Positions 26,173 to 34,791 of a stretch of DNA of 64,000 bases are shown piece after piece. Below the pieces are notes generated by a model. The model worked only from the letters and a program-made list of their open reading frames with translations, was not told the origin of the DNA and did not search any database. Made by a program: the position numbers and the translations under genes. The stretch comes from Tunicatimonas pelagia (GTDB lineage Bacteria > Bacteroidota > Bacteroidia > Cytophagales > Cyclobacteriaceae): NCBI RefSeq assembly GCF_030506325.1, contig NZ_CP120683.1, forward strand, positions 372,001-436,000, written 5' to 3'. Numbering within the stretch: the stretch's first letter is position 1; each line of letters begins with the position of its first letter.

Positions 26173-28545
26173 ATGCTATACAACTATTTTGTTACCGCCC
26201 TGCGTCAGTTCGGGAAGCGCAAGAGCTTCACCTTTCTGAATGTGCTGGGACTAACTATCGGACTCACCGCCAGCTTACTAATTCTGCTGTGGGTACAACA
26301 CGAGCTAAGTTACGACACTCAGCACAGCCAAGCCGACCGCATCTATAATGTAAGCGCTAACTTTAATACTGGCGAGGGGGTGCAAACTTGGAGCTCTTCA
26401 CCTGGAGCATTAGCCGTAGCAGCTCAACAGAATATATCAGATATAGAAGAGGTAGTTCGTATCCGCTCTAGCTCCGAAGCAGAATTAGTAAAGTACCAGG
26501 ATCAAACCTTCACTGGCGACAAGGGTGCTTTTGTTGACCCCGCTTTTTTTACGGTCTTTGATTTTACCCTGCTTCAGGGCGACCGCCAAAATATGTTCTC
26601 CGATCCTAAGTCGGTAGTGTTGACCCAAACCACCGCCCAAAAGTACTTTGGCGATACCGATCCAATGGGGGAAGTAATTCAGACCAAAGATAGTAACGAA
26701 TACATCGTCCGGGGGGTGCTAGCAGACTTTCCGGCAAACTCCAGCATTCAGTACGATCTGCTATTTCCGGTAGAAGTACTCAGCCAACGGTACACGGCCA
26801 ACGACTACTGGAAAAGTCTGGAAACCGACTGGGGCAACTTTAACTACGAGACCTACCTGCTGCTACCTGCTCACGCTTCAGTGTCAGAAATAGAAGAACA
26901 GCTTTCGGTGTTGCACCGCACCAGTCACCCCTACTATGAGGAAAATGACCAGAGCTTTTTCTATACTACCCGCCCACTAGCTGACCTGCACCTGTACGCT
27001 GCCGATGGTAGCGAAGCGGGTATACAAGAGGTACGACTCTTTGCAATTGTCGCGCTCGTTATACTGCTGATCGCCTGTATCAACTACGTGAACCTCTCTA
27101 CTGCTCGCGCTACCCAACGTGCCAAAGAAATAAGTTTACGCAAGCTGATTGGTGCCGATCGCCGACAATTATTCGGGCAGCTACTTATTGAATCGAGTCT
27201 GTTGTTTGTAGTAGCTGCTGCATTAGCACTGTTGTTGGCCTACCTGCTGATGCCAGTCTATAATACACTTTCCGGCAAATCCCTAGAATTTGATGTGCTT
27301 AGCCAGCCAGTATTGCTTACCCTGACTGGTACATTTCTGTTTACGCTACTTACGGCGGGCATCTACCCTGCCCTGCTGTTGTCTACTTTTAAACCCATTG
27401 AATCTATTCGAGGAAAGTTCTCTATCGGCAAGAGCAATGTTTCGTTTCGGAAGGTTCTGGTGGTGTTGCAGTTTTCTTTTTCCATTGTGCTTATTGTGGG
27501 CACACTGATTATAAGTCAGCAAATGCGCTACGTCCGCGATAAAAAATTAGGGTACGACCGGGAGAATGTGTTTACTTTCGGTATGCGAGCTATGTACGAC
27601 CACTTTGATGCGGTAAAAGCTGAACTAGAGAAGGAACCAGGGGTGTTAGCCGTTACCTCCGCTAATCAAACGCTCGTAAACATTGGCAATACCACTGGAG
27701 ATACCGACTGGGACGGGAAAAGTGAAGACCGCATGTTTCTAATCCACCCCATCCGCATTGATAAGGATTTTCTGGAAGTGATGAACATGGAATTGGTGGC
27801 CGGACGGGGATTTACCGGTTCCCCCGCCGACTCGGCTCACTATATTCTGAACGAAACGGCCGTAGCGGAAGCGGGAATCGATGATCCCGTTGGTAAGCGT
27901 TTTAAGCTGTGGCAAACCGAAGGAACCATCATCGGTATAGCCAAAGATTTCCACCTAGCATCGGTACACCAAGAGATTGAACCGGCTATTTTCCACTACG
28001 GCGATAAGAACTGGCACCTCTACCTTAAAACCACCGGCCAACAAGCTAGCCAGGCCATTACCGCTGCCGAAGCCCAGTGGAAGCAGTATAATCCGGAGTA
28101 TCCATTTGACTATAAATTCTTAGACGAACGCTACGATGCGCTCTATAAATCCGATCAGCGTACCGGAAAGCTATTTAACTATTTTACCGCCATTGCTATT
28201 CTGGTATCATGTCTAGGCTTGTTCGGTCTGGCTACCTTCACCGCCGAGCAGCGGGTTAAGGAAATTGGGATTCGTAAGGCTCTAGGAGCTACTGTGGCTA
28301 GTATCATTGTACTACTCTCCCGCGATTTTGTAAAGCTAGTACTGCTATCGATACTGATTGCTACTCCGATTGCCTGGTTTGTAATGAACCGTTGGTTGGA
28401 AGATTTTGCCTATCGTACTGAGGTAGGCATGGGCGTATTTCTACTAGCTGGGTGTTCGGCACTACTTATTGCTTTATTAACGATCAGTTCTCAATCCATT
28501 AAGGCGGCTTTGGCCAATCCGGTAGACTCGCTAAGAAATGACTAA
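26173..28545 (+). CDS. MacB/FtsX-type permease 5, without prefix domain
   Basis: 790 residues beginning MLYNYFVTALRQFGKRKSFT, so translation starts where the first membrane segment begins; the prefix domain is absent. TM1 is near 20-43. The FtsX domains are near 285-410 (CINYVNLSTARATQRAKEIS) and 670-790 (FTAEQRVKEIGIRKALGATV), with two periplasmic domains between. It ends in ALANPVDSLRND, the same conserved tail as its neighbours. It is the last gene of the permease block and is followed by a hairpin at 28581-28614. Confidence 0.92.
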   Translation: MLYNYFVTALRQFGKRKSFTFLNVLGLTIGLTASLLILLWVQHELSYDTQHSQADRIYNVSANFNTGEGVQTWSSSPGALAVAAQQNISDIEEVVRIRSSSEAELVKYQDQTFTGDKGAFVDPAFFTVFDFTLLQGDRQNMFSDPKSVVLTQTTAQKYFGDTDPMGEVIQTKDSNEYIVRGVLADFPANSSIQYDLLFPVEVLSQRYTANDYWKSLETDWGNFNYETYLLLPAHASVSEIEEQLSVLHRTSHPYYEENDQSFFYTTRPLADLHLYAADGSEAGIQEVRLFAIVALVILLIACINYVNLSTARATQRAKEISLRKLIGADRRQLFGQLLIESSLLFVVAAALALLLAYLLMPVYNTLSGKSLEFDVLSQPVLLTLTGTFLFTLLTAGIYPALLLSTFKPIESIRGKFSIGKSNVSFRKVLVVLQFSFSIVLIVGTLIISQQMRYVRDKKLGYDRENVFTFGMRAMYDHFDAVKAELEKEPGVLAVTSANQTLVNIGNTTGDTDWDGKSEDRMFLIHPIRIDKDFLEVMNMELVAGRGFTGSPADSAHYILNETAVAEAGIDDPVGKRFKLWQTEGTIIGIAKDFHLASVHQEIEPAIFHYGDKNWHLYLKTTGQQASQAITAAEAQWKQYNPEYPFDYKFLDERYDALYKSDQRTGKLFNYFTAIAILVSCLGLFGLATFTAEQRVKEIGIRKALGATVASIIVLLSRDFVKLVLLSILIATPIAWFVMNRWLEDFAYRTEVGMGVFLLAGCSALLIALLTISSQSIKAALANPVDSLRND

Positions 28546-28580
28546 AAGCCGGGTGCTTGTGTCTGGACTTGATAAAAGCA

Positions 28581-28614
28581 GAGAACTTTTCTGGCAAAAG
28601 CCAGCTTTGTTCTC
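28581..28614 (+). terminator. Hairpin downstream of the permease block
   Basis: GAGAAC-ttttCTGGC-aaaa-GCCAGcttt-GTTCTC forms an interrupted stem with a 4-nt loop about 35 bp after the last permease stop. There is no long T-run after it, so it could equally be an RNA-stabilising hairpin. Confidence 0.6.
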
Positions 28615-28721
28615 ACAACGATGTTCCGCCTTAACTGAAGATTACTCCGCTCTTCGTAGTTAAAACGAGATAACTTTTGCTGCTTTAGTTGGTTTACTAG
28701 GTACTTTTTAATCTACTTGTT

Positions 28722-30251
28722 ATGAGTCCTGAAAACCACCTTCAAGTTGTTTGGTTTAAGCGTGATTTGCGCGTGTCCGACCACCGTCCGCTCTACGAAT
28801 CTTCTCAGAAGGGCACTGTGCTTCCGTTGTACATTGTAGAACCATTGGTAGTTAATGCTCCGGACTTCGGTACTCGTCACTGGGAGTTTATCCGAGGCAG
28901 CTTAGAGGAGCTACGGAAGAATTTGGCGAAACGAGGGCAACCGCTTATCGTACGAATTGGTGATGCGGTGGAGGTACTAAAAACCCTGCACCAGCAGCGG
29001 GGACACTTCACGTTGTACGCTCACGAAGAAACGGGTAACGACATCACTTTTCAACGCGATAAAGCGGTGCGGAAGTGGGCGAAGTCTCAGCAGATTCAGT
29101 TTCACGAGTTTTACCAAAATGGAGTAGTGAGAGTATTGAGCGACCGCGACGGCTGGTCGAAGATTTGGGAGAAGCGAATGTCTGAAGAGATTTTCCCAAC
29201 TCCTGACCAACTATCGACTATTAAAGAATTGGAAGTTGGAGAGATTCCTACCAGCGAACAGTTGGAGTTATCAGATCTACTAGGTTCGGTACAGCCACCG
29301 GGCGAACAAGCCGCTCAGGAATTGTTGCAATCATTTCTCTACGAGCGAGGCCAGCCTTACCATTTTGCGCTTTCCAGCCCACTTAGTGCCTTCGATCACT
29401 GTTCGCGGCTTAGCCCCCACATCGCTTACGGTACCATTAGCCTGAAAACTGTGGTGCAAGCACTGGAGAAACGGCGAGCCAAACTTAAAGATGATACTAC
29501 GCCGGAAGCCGGCGACTGGAAAAAATCAATGCGCGCGTTTGAAGCTCGCTTACATTGGCAGAGCCATTTTATGCAAAAACTAGAGAGTGATCCCAACATT
29601 GAATTTCAGAGCTTTATTCCGCCCTACGATCAGCTACGAGAAAGTGAATTTAATCAAGAATATTACCAAGCTTGGTGCGAGGGGAAAACGGGTTTCCCAA
29701 TGGTAGATGCCTGTATGCGTGCCCTGCGGGGAACAGGCTATCTGAACTTCAGAATGCGGGCCATGATCGTCTCATTTGCGGCTTATAACCTGTGGCTGGA
29801 CTGGCGACAGTTCGGACACTACTTAGCTCAGCAGTGGACGGATTACGAACCGGGGATTCACTACAGCCAGTTGCAAATGCAAAGTGGCACTACTGGTATT
29901 AATACTGTAAGAATTTACAGCCCTACCAAGCAGGGAAAAGATCACGACCCGGAAGGAGTGTTTATTAAACGCTGGGTGCCTGAGTTGGCTGAAGTTCCGT
30001 TGAAATACATTCACGAACCGGCTAAGATGCCCGATGAGGTACAGGAAGAAAGTCGGTGCGTTATTGGTAGAGATTACCCCTACCCTATTGTAGATCACGT
30101 TGCTACGGCGAAGGAGGCTAAGCGAAGAATTTACGAAATGCGCCGATTGCCTGAACTGCGCCAATTAGCCGATGAGGTGATGGCGAAGCACGGCAGCCGG
30201 AAAAAGCCTTCTAGCCGACGGTTTTCTAAGAAGAAATCATCCGCCTCATGA
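28722..30251 (+). CDS. Cryptochrome/deoxyribodipyrimidine photolyase family protein
   Basis: 509 residues. N-terminal photolyase alpha/beta domain (VVWFKRDLRVSDHRPLYES) and C-terminal FAD-binding helical domain (GFPMVDACMRALRGTGYLNF, then RMRAMIVSFAAYNLWLDWRQ). The FAD-pocket segment reads LQMQSGTTGINTVRIYSPTK. In canonical class I CPD photolyases a tryptophan of the electron-transfer chain lies at this position, and none is seen here. Flavin-dependent, light-driven DNA repair is the likely role. The basic C-terminal tail (GSRKKPSSRRFSKKKSSAS) may bind DNA. The stop overlaps the next gene's start (ATGA), so the two photolyase-family genes are translationally coupled. Confidence 0.88.
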   Translation: MSPENHLQVVWFKRDLRVSDHRPLYESSQKGTVLPLYIVEPLVVNAPDFGTRHWEFIRGSLEELRKNLAKRGQPLIVRIGDAVEVLKTLHQQRGHFTLYAHEETGNDITFQRDKAVRKWAKSQQIQFHEFYQNGVVRVLSDRDGWSKIWEKRMSEEIFPTPDQLSTIKELEVGEIPTSEQLELSDLLGSVQPPGEQAAQELLQSFLYERGQPYHFALSSPLSAFDHCSRLSPHIAYGTISLKTVVQALEKRRAKLKDDTTPEAGDWKKSMRAFEARLHWQSHFMQKLESDPNIEFQSFIPPYDQLRESEFNQEYYQAWCEGKTGFPMVDACMRALRGTGYLNFRMRAMIVSFAAYNLWLDWRQFGHYLAQQWTDYEPGIHYSQLQMQSGTTGINTVRIYSPTKQGKDHDPEGVFIKRWVPELAEVPLKYIHEPAKMPDEVQEESRCVIGRDYPYPIVDHVATAKEAKRRIYEMRRLPELRQLADEVMAKHGSRKKPSSRRFSKKKSSAS

Positions 30252-31666
30252 GTCGGGCTTTGGTCTACTTTCGGAACGACCTGAGATTGCACGATAATCC
30301 TACTCTCTCGGCAGCAATAAATCAGGCCGATGAAGTACTGCTGCTGTACTGTGTTGATCCTCGACAATTCGCGAAGTTAGATTTAGGGTTTAGAAAAATG
30401 GGTATTCATCGCGCGCGTTTTCTGTTAGAAAGTTTAGAAGACCTTAACGAACAATGTCAGAAGTTGGGCGGACAGCTACTGGTAAAGCAGGGCTTGCCCG
30501 AAGATATTATCCCTCAATTGGTAGCGCAATATGAGTTGAATGAGGTTCATTTGCAACGTGAAGTAACTGAGGAGGAAACCCAAGTGGAACAGGCTGTTGA
30601 GCAACAACTCAAAAGTACCGACTGCCAGCTTTGTTTTCACTGGGGGCTTACCCTCTATCATCCTGATGATCTACCTTTCGAGCCCGCTGATACTCCCGAA
30701 GCCTTCAAAGCCTTTCGGAACGAAGGCACTAAGAAAGCTTCCGTCCGCGATGAGTTTCCTCCCCCCAAAACCATTAAGTGGGTAGCCGAGGTTGAAGCTC
30801 CGGTTATTCCCACTTTACCGGAGCTAGGCTTTACCCAGCGTTCAGGTGAAGAAACCAATTATCCGGGCGGGGAATCAGCAGCACTGCAAAGATTGCAGCA
30901 TTATTTGTTTGATTCGGAGCTACTTACTCGCTACAAATGGACCCGCAATCAGTCGCTGGGCATGGATTATAGTTCAAAATTCTCACCTTGGCTGGCACTG
31001 GGTTGCCTTTCTCCGCGCAGAATTTATTACGCCGTTAAGCATTATGAGCAGGAGGTAACCCGCAATATTTCTACTTATTGGCTCATCTTTGAAATGCTGT
31101 GGCGCGACTACTTTAAGTTTCTGGGATTGAAGTATGGCAGTAAGATTTTCTGGAAGCAGGGTATTTACGACAAGGGCATTGAGTGGAATTATGATCGTAG
31201 CAAATTCGATCTTTGGTGCCAGGGGAAAATCGGAATCCCATTCGTGGATGCTCATATGCAAGAACTCAATCAAACCGGCTTTATGTCGAACCGCGGACGA
31301 GTGAATGTCTCTACCTACCTCACCCGCGACTTGGAAATTGACTGGAGATGGGGAGCCAGCTACTTTGAGTCGCTGTTGGTTGACTACGATGTAACCAGTA
31401 ACTGGCTTAACTGGTACTTCCAAGCGGTGGTTTGGCGGTACACCCATATTTTGTGGCAGTCTACCCACTATGATCCTAAGGGAGAATATATCCGGCACTG
31501 GTTACCGCAACTCGTTGAACTTCCGGAAGAGTTGATTCCGATTGCCTTCTTGCTCACCGAAGAAGAACAGCAGCAGCATAATTTTAAATTAGGGCGAGAC
31601 TACCCGGAGCCACTACTGATCCCTAAAAAGTGGAACCGGATGCTGAAGCGTATAGGCAGACAATGA
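30248..31666 (+). CDS. DASH-family cryptochrome/photolyase-like protein
   Basis: 472 residues. The N-terminus SRALVYFRNDLRLHDNPTLS and NQSLGMDYSSKFSPWLALGC, then EMLWRDYFKF, place it in the cry-DASH group, which binds FAD and an antenna cofactor and repairs CPDs mainly in single-stranded DNA. The block that normally follows SNWxNW in cry-DASH (a G-x-G-x-D-x-R...FN stretch near the flavin) is replaced by a shorter YFQAVVWRYTHILWQSTH. It then resumes with YDPKGEYIRHWLP. The other frames across this block do not restore the usual motif, so a simple frameshift is unlikely. It is coupled to the upstream photolyase gene by an ATGA overlap. Confidence 0.85.
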   Translation: MSRALVYFRNDLRLHDNPTLSAAINQADEVLLLYCVDPRQFAKLDLGFRKMGIHRARFLLESLEDLNEQCQKLGGQLLVKQGLPEDIIPQLVAQYELNEVHLQREVTEEETQVEQAVEQQLKSTDCQLCFHWGLTLYHPDDLPFEPADTPEAFKAFRNEGTKKASVRDEFPPPKTIKWVAEVEAPVIPTLPELGFTQRSGEETNYPGGESAALQRLQHYLFDSELLTRYKWTRNQSLGMDYSSKFSPWLALGCLSPRRIYYAVKHYEQEVTRNISTYWLIFEMLWRDYFKFLGLKYGSKIFWKQGIYDKGIEWNYDRSKFDLWCQGKIGIPFVDAHMQELNQTGFMSNRGRVNVSTYLTRDLEIDWRWGASYFESLLVDYDVTSNWLNWYFQAVVWRYTHILWQSTHYDPKGEYIRHWLPQLVELPEELIPIAFLLTEEEQQQHNFKLGRDYPEPLLIPKKWNRMLKRIGRQ

Positions 31667-31744
31667 ACTACCTATTTCTGACGTAGCTTAACCAACGCTT
31701 ATTATTCAACCTCCCTTAGTTATCCCTGATGGTTGGGTACCTCA

Positions 31745-32055
31745 GCATAAAAGGGCGTTTTTTACGGTAGGAACAGGTTACTTACTTGACTTACAGTAAC
31801 TTAGATAGACCGATATTCCTGTGAAATTGAAGAAATTTACGGTAGATCAAAGTGGCATAGCTATTCTTATCGCGTTGAGTAGCTAAAATCTAACGTCATA
31901 TCACGCGTCAGTTCAGTCACAGGCTAAATATAATCTTATTAAAGTTAAGTTTCTAATAGGCCTGGTTTGCTTATAGCGACAAAAAGGCGGTAGTCGCGCT
32001 GTAAAATAAGAACCTGACAGCAGTAGTTCCTACCGTAAAGTTCGTCCTTTTATGC
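31745..32055. mobile_element. MITE-like element 1, 311 bp with 30-bp inverted ends
   Basis: The ends are 30-bp inverted repeats at 31745-31774 and 32026-32055, matching at 26 of 30 positions (GCATAAAAGG at the tip, TTTACGGTAGGAAC at the inner edge). There is no ORF between them. No clear target duplication is seen, so the exact boundaries are provisional. It could be a non-autonomous element or a large RNA-level hairpin. Confidence 0.6.
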
Positions 32056-32343
32056 CCTGCGCCCCATAGTTTACAGCCCTATCGGTGCAGAAAATAAATA
32101 ATACCAGTATTGACTGGTTAGGCACTTTTACTGTAGGTTTTTATGCCCCCTTACCCCTCTTTTTTTAAAGGGTAGGTGTGACTTGATTCCTTTGCTTCAC
32201 TCAGTAAGATTAGTATCTGTTTGCTAATTCTTCCTTTCCTAAAGGAGATGCAGGGGATTTATAAACCGATTGTGCTTGGCAAGTGTACAAGTTGACCAAT
32301 ATCGATATAAAATAAACCTTATTCTGATAAGACTCAACTTCTT
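32056..32343. other. Gene-free remainder between cry-DASH and the esterase-like gene
   Basis: About 290 bp. It includes a short hairpin around 32153-32176 (TACCCCTCTTT ... AAAGGGTA) that could end transcription of the plus-strand photolyase operon or the minus-strand gene at 32344. No coding sequence or RNA gene recognised. Confidence 0.4.
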
Positions 32344-33882
32344 TTAGCGTAAAACCGGTGGCTCAGGCACGTTGATAAGCAGAATAATATCGAAGCTTTC
32401 GGCTAGGTTTGTAGAGCTAGTTCCGGGTTTGCTGTACATTCTTTCGGATAGCCACTGCATTTCTTCCGAGCTTAAGTTTCCCCGGCGTACATCAATAATG
32501 TAGGCACTATTGCCTTCTTCTTCACGGCGATCGTTACCCCAAAAGCGTTGCTCTAGCGAAAGGGGTATGGGTTCTTCCTCAAATTGATACATCCCCACTC
32601 CTACCGCTAAATAATTATTTTGAAACCGTTCACTCAAATGCTGACCTAGTGATCCGGGAGTGCTCCGGCTCATCTCTTCATTCGGAACCCACGCTACTAG
32701 CTGTAAGCTAGAGTCGCTCTGACTAATCCATTCAAAATATTCCCCCAAATCTTTGTCAATGTTTTGGTAGTAGTCTTTTAAATCCGATAGGTTCGTTAAG
32801 TAGCGATTTATTACAGCTAACGACTGATAAGCTTTTTGTTGCTGCTCATCGGTAAGATCGGGTAAGTTATCCCGAACCGAGCAAAACCTGAGTAGCAAAT
32901 AGTCCTGATACGAAGGTGAGTCGTAGTAGTACAACCCCCAAGTTTGCTGTAGGTCGAGTAGCGAGCGAACGTCACCTACCAGCGTACTCACTTCTTGTTG
33001 CCACGCAGAGTCATTACTCTGGGTCGCTACGCTACTAAGTAGTTGCAGGCTACTGGCTATATCCTCTCGCTCGTAGCCGAGAAGTTCTACTTCGGGGTGG
33101 TCATTGCTCCAATCCAACACTTGAATTACCTCAGCCGTATAGTCATCGTCCAAAACGGTAAAACCCTCATCCAGATACTTTACAATTTGGGTAGCCCGAT
33201 TAGAATCTAGCTGAAAAGCAACCACTGGATAGTCCATTCCCGCCAGCAGAAATTGGGTGACGCGTGACCGTGAGGTGAATGTAGAAATTGTGTCGTGACC
33301 AATACCAATAGCTTGCTTACCCTTTACATACTGTTTTAATGCTGCTAGTCCGGCCGGAGTACGGGTGTGCATAGGTACTGCCTCATCCATTAGCCACTGT
33401 CGGGCGGTTTCATCCGTAAGCACTGAGTCTTTTACTAGTTGGTACACAGTTCGTTCGTAGAGCATGGTGGTGTATACCGCCCCGGTGCTTACCAGCCAAC
33501 AGGGGGCGGGGGTTCGATTTACAGCATCAATGGTAGGTTCTACCCAGTAGTAATCATTAATCACAAAAGCAAACTGAGTGTCGATTCCTTTCAAAGAATC
33601 TGTGGGCAGCACTAGCTGATACGTAGCTGATGTTGATAGTTGTAGAGGATGCGCATCAGTCTGCCACCCATTAAACTCTCCGGCTAGAGCCACACTGTGA
33701 ATAGCAATCTCAGATGAAGGTACTACGTTACCATCGTCTTCCTGAATAACGTATTGATGGTTCTTCATCTTCAGTTCAAAGATTATTTTATCCTCTTGCG
33801 TAGAGTACCCTATAATCGCCTGAGCTTGGGCGGTACTAATTAGAGGAAATACCAAAAAGAAAATAAGAATAGACTTCGACAT
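32344..33882 (-). CDS. Secreted protein: CBM48-like domain plus degenerate erythromycin-esterase-like domain
   Basis: 512 residues with a signal peptide (LIFFLVFPLISTAQAQA). Residues ~60-110 contain VALAGEFNGWQTDAHPLQ, which resembles the glycogen-binding/CBM48 Ig-like fold. From ~190 on, AIGIGHDTISTFTSRSRVTQ and FLLAGMDYPVVAFQLDSNRA resemble the start of the erythromycin-esterase (Ere) domain. There the GE..HG and VAFE motifs carry catalytic residues; here the glutamates are missing (IGHD..., VAFQ). The rest is helical. Probably periplasmic or outer-surface. It is a single gene, divergent from the DUF2267-like gene. Function unknown; the Ere relationship is inference from local patterns. Confidence 0.6.
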   Translation of the reverse strand: MSKSILIFFLVFPLISTAQAQAIIGYSTQEDKIIFELKMKNHQYVIQEDDGNVVPSSEIAIHSVALAGEFNGWQTDAHPLQLSTSATYQLVLPTDSLKGIDTQFAFVINDYYWVEPTIDAVNRTPAPCWLVSTGAVYTTMLYERTVYQLVKDSVLTDETARQWLMDEAVPMHTRTPAGLAALKQYVKGKQAIGIGHDTISTFTSRSRVTQFLLAGMDYPVVAFQLDSNRATQIVKYLDEGFTVLDDDYTAEVIQVLDWSNDHPEVELLGYEREDIASSLQLLSSVATQSNDSAWQQEVSTLVGDVRSLLDLQQTWGLYYYDSPSYQDYLLLRFCSVRDNLPDLTDEQQQKAYQSLAVINRYLTNLSDLKDYYQNIDKDLGEYFEWISQSDSSLQLVAWVPNEEMSRSTPGSLGQHLSERFQNNYLAVGVGMYQFEEEPIPLSLEQRFWGNDRREEEGNSAYIIDVRRGNLSSEEMQWLSERMYSKPGTSSTNLAESFDIILLINVPEPPVLR

Positions 33883-34117
33883 TGTGGTAGTATTTAAGCA
33901 ATTGAAATCGGCTAACGCATGAGGCTAACTACGCCTTCATCTGTACCCGATGCTTGCCCAAAATAGCAGTACCACAATCAAAATTCAATGACTAAAATCA
34001 GGCAGATCACGAACTTCGGTTAAGGCCAAGTGGGGATAATAAGCAGGGCCTAACATGACTTTGGTCATAAAATCAGGGGGTAAGCTTTCGTAAATTAAGG
34101 CTTTAAGCATTTCAATC

Positions 34118-34627
34118 ATGCCCAAGCTATCGCAATACCACCGGCTACACCTTACCTACTTAGATGAGATTCTTGTGCCCATCGCTCGTGAGCTAGGCTA
34201 CTCCGAAAATACTGAACAGGCATTAGCATTAATAGAATCACTGTTCAGTACTATCTGCCGAATCCTTCCGTTTTCTCAAGCCATACAGCTATTTACCGCT
34301 TTGCCCCTACCATTTCAGGCACTTACGCTCGGGCGATGGGAGGTCGATCGGTGGTTGCCTAACCCAATTACCTCCTTATCTGATCTGCTGGATGAGGTTG
34401 TCGCTTCTCACCCCCAACTATACCCGAAGGGTGAAACGGGCAAAGTACTGGCGCAACATACTCTGTTGGCCATAATGAAGGTGGTTTCAGTTCATACCTC
34501 TCCCCCAGAATTAGAACAAATTATTAGCGTTTTACCCAGCGATGCCCGAGAACGCATTTATGCCTCTATTGCTTTGTATCATCATAATCAGATTAACACT
34601 CCAACATCTAAAGTATCCACCCTATGA
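34118..34627 (+). CDS. DUF2267-like protein
   Basis: 169 residues, mostly alpha-helical and soluble. The pattern ALALIESLFSTICRILPFSQ, AIQLFTALPLPFQALTLGRW and EQIISVLPSDARERIYASIA fits DUF2267: two helical repeats with a 'LP...' core and an 'LP.e.r..' end. It lies 164 bp upstream of a universal stress protein gene in the same direction; DUF2267 proteins frequently neighbour stress-related genes. Biochemical role unknown. Confidence 0.55.
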   Translation: MPKLSQYHRLHLTYLDEILVPIARELGYSENTEQALALIESLFSTICRILPFSQAIQLFTALPLPFQALTLGRWEVDRWLPNPITSLSDLLDEVVASHPQLYPKGETGKVLAQHTLLAIMKVVSVHTSPPELEQIISVLPSDARERIYASIALYHHNQINTPTSKVSTL

Positions 34628-34737
34628 TTACTTTCGTGCAATTAGCTACCACTATCGTTCGCATTTCTTCTAAACCTACCCAGGGGGCTATTGACTTGAA
34701 GGAGTACTGTTGCACCAAGCTTGTTAGCTCCAACTAA
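34624..34737 (+). CDS. Possible 37-residue small ORF overlapping the DUF2267-like stop
   Basis: ATG at 34624 overlaps the upstream TGA (ATGA) and opens a 37-codon frame ending at TAA 34737. The peptide has mixed hydrophobic and basic character (ITFVQLATTIVRISSKPTQG) with adjacent cysteines near its end. The overlap is suggestive of coupling, but short ORFs occur by chance and there is no homology support. Confidence 0.2.
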   Translation: MITFVQLATTIVRISSKPTQGAIDLKEYCCTKLVSSN

Positions 34738-34791
34738 AATTCAACTTTCAACCTGATTAGCTTACAAATTATAACTATTAAATAACAACAT

